Assembly: GCF_902459645.1 (NCBI RefSeq)
Contig: NZ_CABPSK010000001.1
Span: forward strand, 1,922,001-1,986,000
Length of the DNA: 64,000 nt
Direction of reading: 5' to 3'
Source of the DNA: Pandoraea pneumonica
GTDB lineage: Bacteria > Pseudomonadota > Gammaproteobacteria > Burkholderiales > Burkholderiaceae
Position numbers and translations under genes: made by a program. The notes beneath the pieces were generated by a model. That model was not told where the DNA came from. It ran no database searches and worked only from the letters and a program-made list of their open reading frames with translations. Of the stretch, positions 9,289 to 16,890 are shown piece by piece (the stretch's first letter is position 1; the number at the start of each line of letters is the position of its first letter).

Positions 9289-9395
9289 GGCTTCCTTTTG
9301 CGAGTGGTCAACTTGGTCATCTCATTGAGCAATAGCCTCTCGCATCATCACGTCAGGCGATACTCAGGGCACTCATCCCAGAAGCGAATTGTGTC

Positions 9396-9423
9396 GTTTA
9401 ATAAACTTCATCCAAATTTGGAT
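9396..9423. promoter_or_regulatory. Two adjacent inverted repeats upstream of the WYL gene (candidate operator)
   Basis: GTTTA-A-TAAAC at 9396-9406 is followed by the perfect 14-bp palindrome ATCCAAATTTGGAT at 9410-9423. Both lie in the AT-rich gap between the WYL start (9288) and the end of the CBASS third cistron. This is the expected place for the operator and promoter of the leftward WYL-AddAB-Wadjet operon. Assignment to the WYL protein is inference. Confidence 0.45.
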
Positions 9424-9435
9424 TAACAATACCAA

Positions 9436-9805
9436 CTAGCTGGGTATGTCTGACAGATACCGGTTTGACTGCCTCGATCTTGAACTCAATTTTAGTTGCT
9501 CACTTTCGGTCAGCGCGATGTACTCGTGCAGCTGTTGCTCTTGGTCTTTGCCCCATGTTGTGAATTCGAACTCGCCGCTCGGTTTCGGGAGAGTCACTTT
9601 GAGCTCAAGACCAAGGAAGTAAGCCTTTTCCAGGACAATGCTCACGTCATAGGGCGTGCCGGACGGGTTAGATACTCTGTTTGGAAGCTACCGTTGGTTT
9701 AACGCTGAGGCTTTTCGCCCGGTAAGCGTCCCCGTTCTTCTTTGTGCAGAGATGGCGAATACCATCGACGATATTCGCCCGGCATTCCTCTTCGTCCATA
9801 AGCAC
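9436..9805 (-). pseudogene. Third CBASS-proximal cistron, apparently frameshifted (about 125 codons in two frames)
   Basis: Downstream of the CD-NTase the reverse strand encodes MDEEECRANIVDGIRHLCTK and ...SVKPTVASKQSI in one frame (ATG 9799 or GTG 9805, stop at 9668). A +1-shifted frame then encodes RVSNPSGTPYDV, GTG 9645-started SIVLEKAYFLGLELKVTL, and ends NRYLSDIPS at 9436. The two halves meet within about 10 nt of AAACAGAGTATCTAACC and read naturally as one small acidic protein. A G-rich stretch (GGGGG) precedes the GTG/ATG. I do not recognise the family. It could be two tiny genes, a sequencing error, a decayed gene, or less likely programmed frameshifting. Confidence 0.45.
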
Positions 9806-9864
9806 GTCATCCCCCAAAATCAAGTAGTTATCCGCAGTTCGCGCGCACTAATTTCGCAGGTACT

Positions 9865-10989
9865 CTAGCCAGGAACGTAGGCTTTGCGCAGTTCCGCATT
9901 GATTTGCTGAAATGGAATTTGCCCCAGGTTTGGAAACTGCTCACGAGTGACCTTTTCAGATAGGTCGTCCAACTCAAGTGAAAGCAAAGTGAGGGCTTCC
10001 AATTTTTCATGCGCGTCAAAAACAGGTCGCGAACCGTCGGGAACGTACAGTTGCCTCGCTTCAGCGTGGTTGCGCGCGAGATTGTCCGCAAAGCGTGTTG
10101 CCTCGGCCAAAATAGCCAACTCGGAAGCAACCCCCACGGTGAGCGCTGGGAGGTCCGCATGCCACAGCATCGAAGAAATGTCGAAGCTCGACAGCCCGAT
10201 ATTCGTCCCTTCTTCTTTTGCATCAGCCGTAAGGTTCTTGCACAGACGAATAGCCTTCTTCAGCCCCCCGCCACACAGCCCATCTCGGTCAGTGATACGT
10301 TCAATGTGCCGGAAGGGCATATTCTTGATGCGCTCGCGGGCGTGCTTGTCCAGAATCTGAACACCACGGTCGGCTTCCCGGCCAGTCCGTTGGTAATCAA
10401 TGGTATCGAACCAGTTGGATGGGACGACGTCCACCTCGCGGCGAAGCGAACCACCCGACAGGTGAATCGCTTTAGCTCCAGACGTATCAACCTTCGCGAC
10501 CGGGTAAGCGTCGGTCAGAATTTTTTCTGATTTGTCCCGAAGGTTGCAAAGCGACGCCAGCGTGTCGTATGAGACTGGGCTGTATTCTCCTTGCAGGGCC
10601 TTCTGTCCGTTGGTGTCGTAGTGAAGGTAGCGGACTTCGAGCACCAGCAAATCGACATCGCTTGCACCGCGAATCTGGATATCGCACGGGACCGAGCCTT
10701 GCAGCCGAAGATTCACGCTAATGCCGAGCTTCCCGAGTCCCGAAAGAAGCTGCTCACCGACCCTGGTTGCTTCCGCAATACCCACGCGGGTGTACTCAGG
10801 ACCGACAGCCTGCATCGCACCAAGAGCATACTTGGTGAACTCCTTTGTTGCGCTGCGTGTCTGGTACGACTCAATAGTGGGAACGCCCGCCAGAATCTCT
10901 CCGGCGGAGTCGAAAGTCACTCCACTTCGGTCACTACCCCGCCGGCGTGCATCCAGGGATTTCAGACGCTTATGAATATCGCGTGCCAT
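9865..10989 (-). CDS. cdnE: CBASS CD-NTase (cyclic oligonucleotide synthase, SMODS-type nucleotidyltransferase)
   Basis: A 374-residue cGAS/DncV-like nucleotidyltransferase that on infection would make a cyclic nucleotide signal. Visible catalytic core: GS at 98-99, the metal-binding pair D111/D113 in GASDVDLLVLE, and the third carboxylate D187 in RREVDVVPSNW, all at normal spacing for a DNA polymerase beta-like fold. It starts 2 nt after the cap15 stop, so the two are one cistronic pair, a minimal type I CBASS (synthase plus effector, no Cap2/Cap3 seen). The clade E symbol is a guess from its pairing with a Cap15-like effector; the product nucleotide cannot be read from sequence. Confidence 0.85.
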   Translation of the reverse strand: MARDIHKRLKSLDARRRGSDRSGVTFDSAGEILAGVPTIESYQTRSATKEFTKYALGAMQAVGPEYTRVGIAEATRVGEQLLSGLGKLGISVNLRLQGSVPCDIQIRGASDVDLLVLEVRYLHYDTNGQKALQGEYSPVSYDTLASLCNLRDKSEKILTDAYPVAKVDTSGAKAIHLSGGSLRREVDVVPSNWFDTIDYQRTGREADRGVQILDKHARERIKNMPFRHIERITDRDGLCGGGLKKAIRLCKNLTADAKEEGTNIGLSSFDISSMLWHADLPALTVGVASELAILAEATRFADNLARNHAEARQLYVPDGSRPVFDAHEKLEALTLLSLELDDLSEKVTREQFPNLGQIPFQQINAELRKAYVPG

Positions 10990-10991
10990 TT

Positions 10992-11618
10992 CTAGTTCTT
11001 CCGCGTGAGTTTCATAGTTCCAAATGTGAACCGACCGTGCCCGTTGAAGTACTCGCCATCCGCAGTTTTTAGGTCGGGGCCAAAAGTCAACTCGGCCGCC
11101 CCGCGATGCGCTACAAGCTCCGCTTCGCCGAGTTTGGGCTCGTTCTTATAGTTGTAAAGAAGCCTGAGCCCATCAGCCTGGTCGTACACCAAGGCAGCTG
11201 CGATGCTGTTGGACGCTGATTGGGCAGTCTTGAGACGCACTCGAAGCTTGTCCCAGCTCTGAATAATCGTGACCTCGGCCTCCCACTTGTATCCAGGAGC
11301 TTTATCCGGATTGATGGTTTGGCCATCGCAGTGCCACTTGCCAGATAAATTGGGCACTTTCACAAGCTTTGCGATGACTCCGATTTTCCAGACGTACTTG
11401 TCGAACACCCAATAGAGCACGGCGTAGATAAGACCGGCCGTGAGGGGCCACATCACCAAACCTGGCACGTTGTCAGCGATTCCAAGGCGCTTGGCCAAGT
11501 CCACCAGCCACAGAACTACAACACCAATGCCAGAAGCGACGACCGCTGACATGATGCTGAGATATCGGCCAATGACGGCACGGTTAAGCCCACCAAGGAC
11601 GGAGTATTCGTGTTCCAA
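10992..11618 (-). CDS. cap15: CBASS effector Cap15 (2TM plus beta-barrel)
   Basis: A 208-residue membrane effector. Two transmembrane helices lie near the N-terminus (about 20-42, IMSAVVASGIGVVVLWLV; about 52-76, GLVMWPLTAGLIYAVLYWVF). They are followed by a beta-rich domain (about 85-208) with LSGKWHCDGQTI, WEAEVTIIQSWDKLRVRL and YFNGHGRFTFGTMKL. This is the SMODS-associated 2TM beta-strand-rich (Cap15) layout. In that family cyclic-nucleotide binding by the barrel triggers oligomerisation and inner-membrane disruption, killing the infected cell. The reading frame begins at TTG 11618, after a GGGGGG stretch; the next Met is residue 23, inside the first helix, so TTG is preferred. Two bases separate it from the synthase. 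Confidence 0.8.
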   Translation of the reverse strand: MEHEYSVLGGLNRAVIGRYLSIMSAVVASGIGVVVLWLVDLAKRLGIADNVPGLVMWPLTAGLIYAVLYWVFDKYVWKIGVIAKLVKVPNLSGKWHCDGQTINPDKAPGYKWEAEVTIIQSWDKLRVRLKTAQSASNSIAAALVYDQADGLRLLYNYKNEPKLGEAELVAHRGAAELTFGPDLKTADGEYFNGHGRFTFGTMKLTRKN

Positions 11619-11640
11619 GCACAGCCCCCCGAAATCGAAA

Positions 11641-11726
11641 ATTTTTTAATTAACTTTCTTTCGAAAAGTACTTTCTTATTAACAACGGATTACGAATTAT
11701 ATATTGCACCCATGATTTTTTAATTA
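11641..11726 (-). promoter_or_regulatory. AT-rich upstream region of the CBASS operon with repeats
   Basis: This strongly AT-rich tract contains an exact 12-bp direct repeat ATTTTTTAATTA at 11641-11652 and 11715-11726, and a 10-bp palindrome AAAGTACTTT at 11665-11674 next to TTTCGAAA. It lies directly before the TTG start of cap15 and is the likely promoter and operator. No confident -35/-10 pair was assigned. The base composition differs sharply from the GC-rich core genome. Confidence 0.4.
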
Positions 11727-11909
11727 CCCGATAGACAAAAATTTCGGGGAAAATCTTTACGTACATGCCACATACATCACCAGGAATTGTGAGTCACCGT
11801 TAATCAGTTTACAAACCTCGCGAGGAGAAGCTCCACGGCCGGTAGGTGTGAGACAACGATATGGCCCACACTACCGGCATCTACGGTCATGACTTCGCCG
11901 AACATTGGC

Positions 11910-12120
11910 TTAGCTCTGCGCATGCAGGAACCGTAGCTCGTCCCGGTGGACGCGAGCCCTGGATACGGCGTCATTCTGGGCGGCAATGAGGGAGTCGTGA
12001 TTCACTCGAGCCCCATTCAAGGGCAGTGGAGTAACGCCGCGCGTCAGTCGACGCTTCCTTGACAGCATCCAACAGGCTCCGTGCACCGTAGGTGCGACAG
12101 ATAGCGGCGCTCGGATTGCG
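11910..12120 (-). pseudogene. Degenerate coding remnant between CBASS and glmS
   Basis: The reverse strand reads CRTYGARSLLDAVKEASTDA then RRYSTAL in one frame and NGARVNHDSLIAAQNDAVSR followed by ARVHRDELRFLHAQS and a stop in the next. Joined at about 12030 they look like the C-terminal part of one helical protein. There is no matching start or full-length frame. This is probably the tail of a gene left by an earlier insertion or deletion. The family is not recognised. The rest of 11727-12218 shows nothing else I can support. Confidence 0.3.
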
Positions 12121-12218
12121 TCGCGGACTGCTTGAGCCTCCGAAGTGCCACCATCGACGCGAGGGGGGGAACGACTTCCCCACGCCGAGGCACCTCCAGG
12201 GCGCTTCACCAAAAAAAT

Positions 12219-12317
12219 TCTATTAGGTTCCCTTAAGCCCCGCCATGCTTTGGTTTGCGGGCAGTCCGGAAGCCTTAAGGAAAATTTTTTGGGCGGCCTT
12301 TAAGTAAAACTAATAGA
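12219..12317. repeat. Imperfect inverted and partial repeats just 3' of glmS (candidate mobile-element end)
   Basis: TCTATTAGGTTCCCTTAAG at 12219-12237 and TTTAAGTAAAACTAATAGA at 12299-12317 are inverted copies matching at 15 of 19 positions. Between them CCTTAAGGAAAATTTTTTGG (12273-12292) repeats the inner part of the same motif. The block lies 34 bp past the glmS stop, where Tn7-family elements and other genomic islands insert, and is AT-rich with multiple binding-site-like copies. No tns or integrase gene is present in the visible 12 kb, so a transposon end is inference. Confidence 0.4.
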
Positions 12318-12350
12318 CGTTGTCACGCTTGATAGCACACCGGACTTACA

Positions 12351-14180
12351 TCACTCCACCGTCACCGACTTCGCCAAATTCCTCGGCTTATCCACATCAG
12401 TCCCCCGAGCGACGGCCGCGTGAAACGAGAGCAACTGCATCGGAATCGTGTGGAGAATCGGCGAGAGCATGCCGTAGTGCTCGGTCAGGCGAATCACCGC
12501 GAGCCCCGGTCCCGGTGTGATGCCGCAGTCCATATCCGAGAACACGTACAGCTTGCCATTACGCGCAGCCACCTCGTGCATGTTCGACTTGAGTTTCTCC
12601 AGCAGCCGATCGTTCGGCGCCACTGCCACCACCGGCATCTGATCGCTCACCAGCGCCAATGGCCCATGCTTCAACTCCCCGGCGGCATAGGCTTCCGCGT
12701 GGATGTACGAAATCTCCTTCATCTTCAGCGCTCCCTCCATCGCCACCGGGTAATGCATGCCGCGCCCGAGAAAGAGAATGTCCTGTCGGCGCGTGAGCTC
12801 TTCCGCCCACGCGATGATCTGTGGCTCCAGTGCCAACACTTTGCTCATCGCATCCGGCAAATGACGAAGCGCGCGCAAATGTTGCTGCTCATCCTCGTCT
12901 GACAAACGCTGCCGCGTTTGCGCCAACGTCAGCGCCAGCAGGAACAACGCCACCAACTGCGTCGTGAACGCCTTCGTCGACGCCACGCCAATCTCCACGC
13001 CTGCACGAGTAAAGAACGTCAGCTCACACTCGCGCGCCAACGCACTCGTCGCCACATTGCAAATCGCCAGCGTATGCAGCATGCCCAAACGCTTCGCGAC
13101 ATGCACGGCGCCCAACACGTCCGCCGTCTCCCCGCTTTGCGACACAGCGACGACGAGCGTGTTCGGATTCGGCACGCTTTCGCGATAGCGGTACTCGCTG
13201 GCAATTTCCACGCTCACAGGAATTTGGGCAAGACTCTCGATCCAATACTTCGCGGTAAGCGCCGCATGAAAGCTGCCACCGCAAGCGAGCAACAACACCG
13301 AGTCGACTTTGTTGAACACCCGCCAGGCGTTGTCCCCAAACAGCTCCGGCATGATCGCCGTCACGTCTTGCAACGTGTCGGCCACCGCACGCGGCTGCTC
13401 GAAAATCTCCTTCTGCATGTAATAGCGATACGGACCAAGATCGGCCGCACCGCTATGCGCCGCCACTGTATTCACCGCGCGCTCGGCGCGCTGTCCGGCG
13501 GCATCCACAATCCAGTAGCGGTGCAACTGCACATCCACCACGTCGCCGTCTTCGAGATACACGATTTGATCGGTCACGTTCGCGAGGGCAATCGCATCGG
13601 AGGCGAGGAAGTTCTCCCCTTCGCCCACGCCCACGATCAGCGGCATGCCGTCGCGCGCGCCGACGATACGATGCGGCTCGTCGCGGCACATCACGGCAAT
13701 CGCATAGCTGCCTTGCAAGCGCGCCACCGCCTCCCTCACCGCATCGAAGAGATCGCCGTTGTAGAGGTGATCGATCAGGTGTGCGATCACCTCACTGTCC
13801 GTCTGGCTCGTGAACACGTATCCCTGCGCTTCAAGCATGGCATGCAGCGCTTCGTGGTTCTCGATGATGCCGTTATGCGAAAGCGCAATGCGTGCGCCGT
13901 CATCTCGCGGCGAAAAGTGCGGATGCGCATTCTCGGTCACCGGCTTGCCGTGCGTTGCCCAACGGGTGTGGGCAATGCCGGTGTAGCCGCTCAGTGCCTG
14001 ACGCGCCACTTCGGCCTGCAAGTTCGCCACACGCTCGACACTGCGCGCCCGCACCAACTGCGCATCGCTGTAGAGCGCGACGCCACACGAGTCGTAGCCC
14101 CGATATTCCAAACGCTTCAGGCCGTCGATCAGGTTCGGCACGATGTCCCGCTGCGCAACGGCGCCGATGATTCCACACAT
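12351..14180 (-). CDS. glmS: Glucosamine-6-phosphate synthase (isomerizing)
   Basis: Makes glucosamine-6-phosphate from fructose-6-phosphate and glutamine, the first step towards UDP-GlcNAc for peptidoglycan and LPS; cytosolic. The 609-residue product has the N-terminal nucleophile Cys2 ([14 protein letters not shown]), the glutaminase motifs HTRWATHG and HNGIIEN, then two SIS domains ([62 protein letters not shown]) and the canonical C-terminal end [12 protein letters not shown]. Length is normal. The C-terminal codons are the recognition site of TnsD in Tn7 systems, and the defence island begins just beyond. It is divergent from an Lrp-type regulator. A purine-rich GGAGAAG precedes the start. 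Confidence 0.97.
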   Translation of the reverse strand: MCGIIGAVAQRDIVPNLIDGLKRLEYRGYDSCGVALYSDAQLVRARSVERVANLQAEVARQALSGYTGIAHTRWATHGKPVTENAHPHFSPRDDGARIALSHNGIIENHEALHAMLEAQGYVFTSQTDSEVIAHLIDHLYNGDLFDAVREAVARLQGSYAIAVMCRDEPHRIVGARDGMPLIVGVGEGENFLASDAIALANVTDQIVYLEDGDVVDVQLHRYWIVDAAGQRAERAVNTVAAHSGAADLGPYRYYMQKEIFEQPRAVADTLQDVTAIMPELFGDNAWRVFNKVDSVLLLACGGSFHAALTAKYWIESLAQIPVSVEIASEYRYRESVPNPNTLVVAVSQSGETADVLGAVHVAKRLGMLHTLAICNVATSALARECELTFFTRAGVEIGVASTKAFTTQLVALFLLALTLAQTRQRLSDEDEQQHLRALRHLPDAMSKVLALEPQIIAWAEELTRRQDILFLGRGMHYPVAMEGALKMKEISYIHAEAYAAGELKHGPLALVSDQMPVVAVAPNDRLLEKLKSNMHEVAARNGKLYVFSDMDCGITPGPGLAVIRLTEHYGMLSPILHTIPMQLLSFHAAVARGTDVDKPRNLAKSVTVE

Positions 14181-14338
14181 GTCGCTTCTCCGAAAATGTT
14201 GTTCAAGAGCATCAGTGAAGCGATGGTAGAGCCGACGATACGAAATTAACCTTCAAATTTCCAATTTATCTGAAATAAAATGTCGCATCACTGATTGAAT
14301 GAAATTTAATTTCACAAGCACAGTTTTTCGGAGCCCCT

Positions 14339-14824
14339 ATGCCCGGTGTATTTCTGGACGATCTGGATCTGCGGATCTTGCGCGTGCTGCAAGAAGATTC
14401 GTCGGTCACCAACATCGCGCTGGCCGCCCGGGTGCATGCTTCGGCACCGACGTGCCTGCGGCGTGTGCGCGCCATGAAGGAGAGCGGCATCATCGCGCGC
14501 GAGATCGCGGTGTTGGATCGCGCCAAGCTTGGCCCCACGCTCACGGCCGTGGTCGAAGTGAGTCTGGATCGGCAAACCGCCGAAGACTTCGAAGCCTTCG
14601 AGACCTTCATCTGCGCCGAACCGGCGGTGACGCAGTGCTACCGCGTCTCGCCTGGCCCCGACTTCGTCGTCATTGCTGAAGTCGTCGATATGCCTGAATA
14701 CGACGAGCTCGCGCGACGCCTCTTCAAAGGCTCATCGAACATTCGCAACGTGCGCACCTTCTTCTCCACCCGTCGCGCCAAGTTCGAAGCCAACGCCCCC
14801 ATACGGCTGACGGCAGCGCGCTAA
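14339..14824 (+). CDS. Lrp/AsnC family transcriptional regulator
   Basis: A 161-residue feast/famine regulator. The N-terminal HTH is LRILRVLQEDSSVTNIALAA then HASAPTCLRRVRAMKESGII (residues 10-52), and the RAM/AsnC ligand-binding domain follows (VVEVSLDRQTAEDFEAFETF, VTQCYRVSPGPDFVVIAEV). Such proteins bind amino acids and act as octamers or dimers. It is transcribed away from glmS with a 158-bp AT-rich gap, so it may control glmS or itself. GGAG lies seven bases before the ATG. Ligand unknown. Confidence 0.88.
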   Translation: MPGVFLDDLDLRILRVLQEDSSVTNIALAARVHASAPTCLRRVRAMKESGIIAREIAVLDRAKLGPTLTAVVEVSLDRQTAEDFEAFETFICAEPAVTQCYRVSPGPDFVVIAEVVDMPEYDELARRLFKGSSNIRNVRTFFSTRRAKFEANAPIRLTAAR

Positions 14825-14846
14825 TGAACCGTTCCCTCAGGCCAAT

Positions 14847-14864
14847 AATGTTCATTTGAACATT
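14847..14864. promoter_or_regulatory. GlpR-like palindromic operator
   Basis: AATGTTCA-TT-TGAACATT is a perfect 8-bp inverted repeat with a 2-bp spacer. It resembles the ATGTTCG...CGAACAT operators known for DeoR-family GlpR repressors and lies about 80 bp upstream of the DeoR-family gene. Autoregulation is the simplest reading. A further half site (TTTGAATG) follows at about 14875. Confidence 0.55.
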
Positions 14865-14944
14865 TCAACCCGTCATTTGAATGTCATGCACGGCTGTCAA
14901 GCTGGCGCCCATTCCAGAACGAATGCGCCAGCCACGCCAGCCCG

Positions 14945-15700
14945 ATGGACCTTTCCGACCGCCAGACCCGCATCGTGTCGCTCTTTCGCCAACGTGGCGA
15001 AATGAGTGTCGATGCACTCGCCGAACACTTCGGCGTTGCCACGCAAACCATTCGCCGCGACGTGAATACGTTGTGCGACGCCAATGTGCTGCGCCGCTAC
15101 CACGGCGGGGCTCGACTGCTCACGCCAGGCCCGAACCAGCCTTACGAAGTGCGACGCGTGCGCAATCTCGAAGGAAAGATCCGCATCGGACTCGCAGCGG
15201 CCGAACGCATCGCTGACGGCGCCACCGTCCTCTTGGGCATCGGCACCACGCCTGAACAGGTCGCCGTGGCACTCGTTCACCACAAGCGGCTAACCGTCAT
15301 CACGAACAATCTGCGCGCCGCGTTGGTGCTGGCCGCGAACCCCGAGCATCGCGTGATCGTCCCCGGTGGCGAACTGCGCTCGCCGAATCCGGAAATTCTG
15401 GGCGACGAAGCCGATCGGCTGTTTCGCGGATATCGCGCCGATGTGGGCGTGTATAGCGTCGGCGGCATCGACGACGATGGCGCCTTGCTCGATTACGACC
15501 GCCAAGAAGCGGCGTCGCGCGACGCGCTGCGCGAAGCGAGCCGCTATCGCATTCTCGTGGCCGACGCGTACAAGTTCACGCGCAAGCCCAACGTGCGCGG
15601 CGGACAACTCGACGAGCAAGACCTGGTCATTACCGACGCCCCGCTGCCCGCGCCACTGCGCGATCGCGTGCTGACATCGCCCGAAATTCAGATCGTCTGA
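14945..15700 (+). CDS. glpR: DeoR/GlpR family transcriptional repressor
   Basis: A 251-residue regulator: DeoR-type HTH at residues 1-57 (RQTRIVSLFRQRGEMSVDAL, VATQTIRRDVNTLCD) and a C-terminal sugar-phosphate isomerase-like sensor domain with GIGTTPEQVAVAL, ITNNLRAALVLA, VPGGELRSPNPEILGDEA and VYSVGGIDDDGALLDYD. GlpR proteins sense glycerol-3-phosphate and repress glycerol catabolism. The GlpR-like operator upstream and the glycerophosphodiesterase-fold gene downstream support that reading, though no glpK/glpD/glpF are in the window. The symbol is tentative. Confidence 0.75.
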   Translation: MDLSDRQTRIVSLFRQRGEMSVDALAEHFGVATQTIRRDVNTLCDANVLRRYHGGARLLTPGPNQPYEVRRVRNLEGKIRIGLAAAERIADGATVLLGIGTTPEQVAVALVHHKRLTVITNNLRAALVLAANPEHRVIVPGGELRSPNPEILGDEADRLFRGYRADVGVYSVGGIDDDGALLDYDRQEAASRDALREASRYRILVADAYKFTRKPNVRGGQLDEQDLVITDAPLPAPLRDRVLTSPEIQIV

Positions 15701-15753
15701 CCCTTCGCCGCTCGCCCCATCATTCGCTCACTCTCTTTATCGAGACCGCCCCC

Positions 15754-16716
15754 ATGCTCCTCGCCTCGCCCACCTCGCGCCTTGCGGCTGCCGCCCTGAT
15801 CGCCCTCGCCTGCGCTGGCGGCACGTTGTTGCCGTCCGCAGCCCAGGCTGCACCGCTGATCGTCGCGCACCGAGGCGGTACAGGCGACACGCCCGAGAAC
15901 ACGGTGCAAGCCTTCACCAACGCATTGCAGAACGGCGCACAGGCGCTGTGGATGACCGTGCAAGTCACGCGCGACGGCGTGCCGGTGATGTACCGCCCGG
16001 CCGATCTCTCGGCGCTCACCGATGGCCGCGGCAAGCTCGCCGACATGGATTACGCCGACGTCCGCAAGCTCAACGCCGGCTACAGCTTCTCGCGCAAAGA
16101 CGCCAACGGACAAACGGTCTACCCGTATCGCGACCATCCGCTGCCGATTCCGACCTTGCGTGAAGCGCTGGCCGCCGTCCCCGCCAACGTACCGGTATTG
16201 CTCGATATGAAGCAGACACCGGCCGCCCCGCTCGTCGAAGCCGTCATCCAGGTGCTCGACGACACCAACGCCTGGCCGCGCGTGCGCCTGTACTCGACCG
16301 AGGCCGAAGCGACCGACCGCATGCGCGCACGCCGTCCGCAAGCGCAACTGTTCGAGTCGCGCGATGCCACGCGCAACCGTCTGGTGGCGGCCGCGCTCGG
16401 CGGGCAATGCGTCATGCCACCGGCACCGGGCACGTGGGCGGGCATCGAGTTTCACCGTCAAGTGGAAGTCATCGAGCGCTTCACTCTCGGCGAAGGGGTC
16501 TCGAAGGTCGTCGCTAACTGGTGGACACCAGCCGCCGTGCAGTGCTTCAAATCGCAAGGCAACGTGCATCTCGTCGCGTTCGGCGTGGAAACGCCGCAGG
16601 ACTATGAAGCCGCCTCGCAGCTTGGCTTCGACGCAGTGATGACCGATTCGCCGTCGCGTCTGCGCGCGGCGCTCGCGAAACCGCAACAACCGCAGCCGGT
16701 GGCTACGGCGAAGTAA
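15754..16716 (+). CDS. GDPD-fold secreted protein lacking canonical catalytic residues
   Basis: A 320-residue protein with a signal peptide (LAAAALIALACAGGTLLPSA, processing after QAA) and a glycerophosphodiester phosphodiesterase barrel. The first catalytic motif is kept (AHRGG, H39; PENT, E48). However, the segment normally reading E-x-D...DG...HD reads ALWMTVQVTRDGVPVMYRPA, so the metal-binding Glu and Asp appear as W66 and T68 and the second catalytic His as R81. It should be periplasmic. It may be inactive, use other ligands, or bind a lipid head group. It sits 53 bp after the glpR-like gene and probably shares its promoter. Confidence 0.75.
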   Translation: MLLASPTSRLAAAALIALACAGGTLLPSAAQAAPLIVAHRGGTGDTPENTVQAFTNALQNGAQALWMTVQVTRDGVPVMYRPADLSALTDGRGKLADMDYADVRKLNAGYSFSRKDANGQTVYPYRDHPLPIPTLREALAAVPANVPVLLDMKQTPAAPLVEAVIQVLDDTNAWPRVRLYSTEAEATDRMRARRPQAQLFESRDATRNRLVAAALGGQCVMPPAPGTWAGIEFHRQVEVIERFTLGEGVSKVVANWWTPAAVQCFKSQGNVHLVAFGVETPQDYEAASQLGFDAVMTDSPSRLRAALAKPQQPQPVATAK

Positions 16717-16890
16717 CCGCACACCGCCAAAGAGGACAGGAACCGCCCTGCCGACACCGAGATATCCCGCAATGGACATCTCCGCGTCATATTTTTAGGA
16801 ATCCTAATTTCATTCACGGCATACCGACTCGGGAAACGATACCCGTGCGACGCGTCGTGCCAATACCGCCACGCTAGGACACACGCACCC

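Noticed and set aside
11804-11986. 60-codon reverse-strand ORF between CBASS and glmS
   Set aside because: No ribosome-binding site or family resemblance; probably chance.
12231-12300. Possible glmS ribozyme or riboswitch near glmS
   Set aside because: The region lies 3' of glmS, and the glmS ribozyme is a 5' element of Firmicutes; no matching core was seen.
12918-14249. 443-codon + strand frame opposite glmS
   Set aside because: Antisense shadow of a fully conserved gene.
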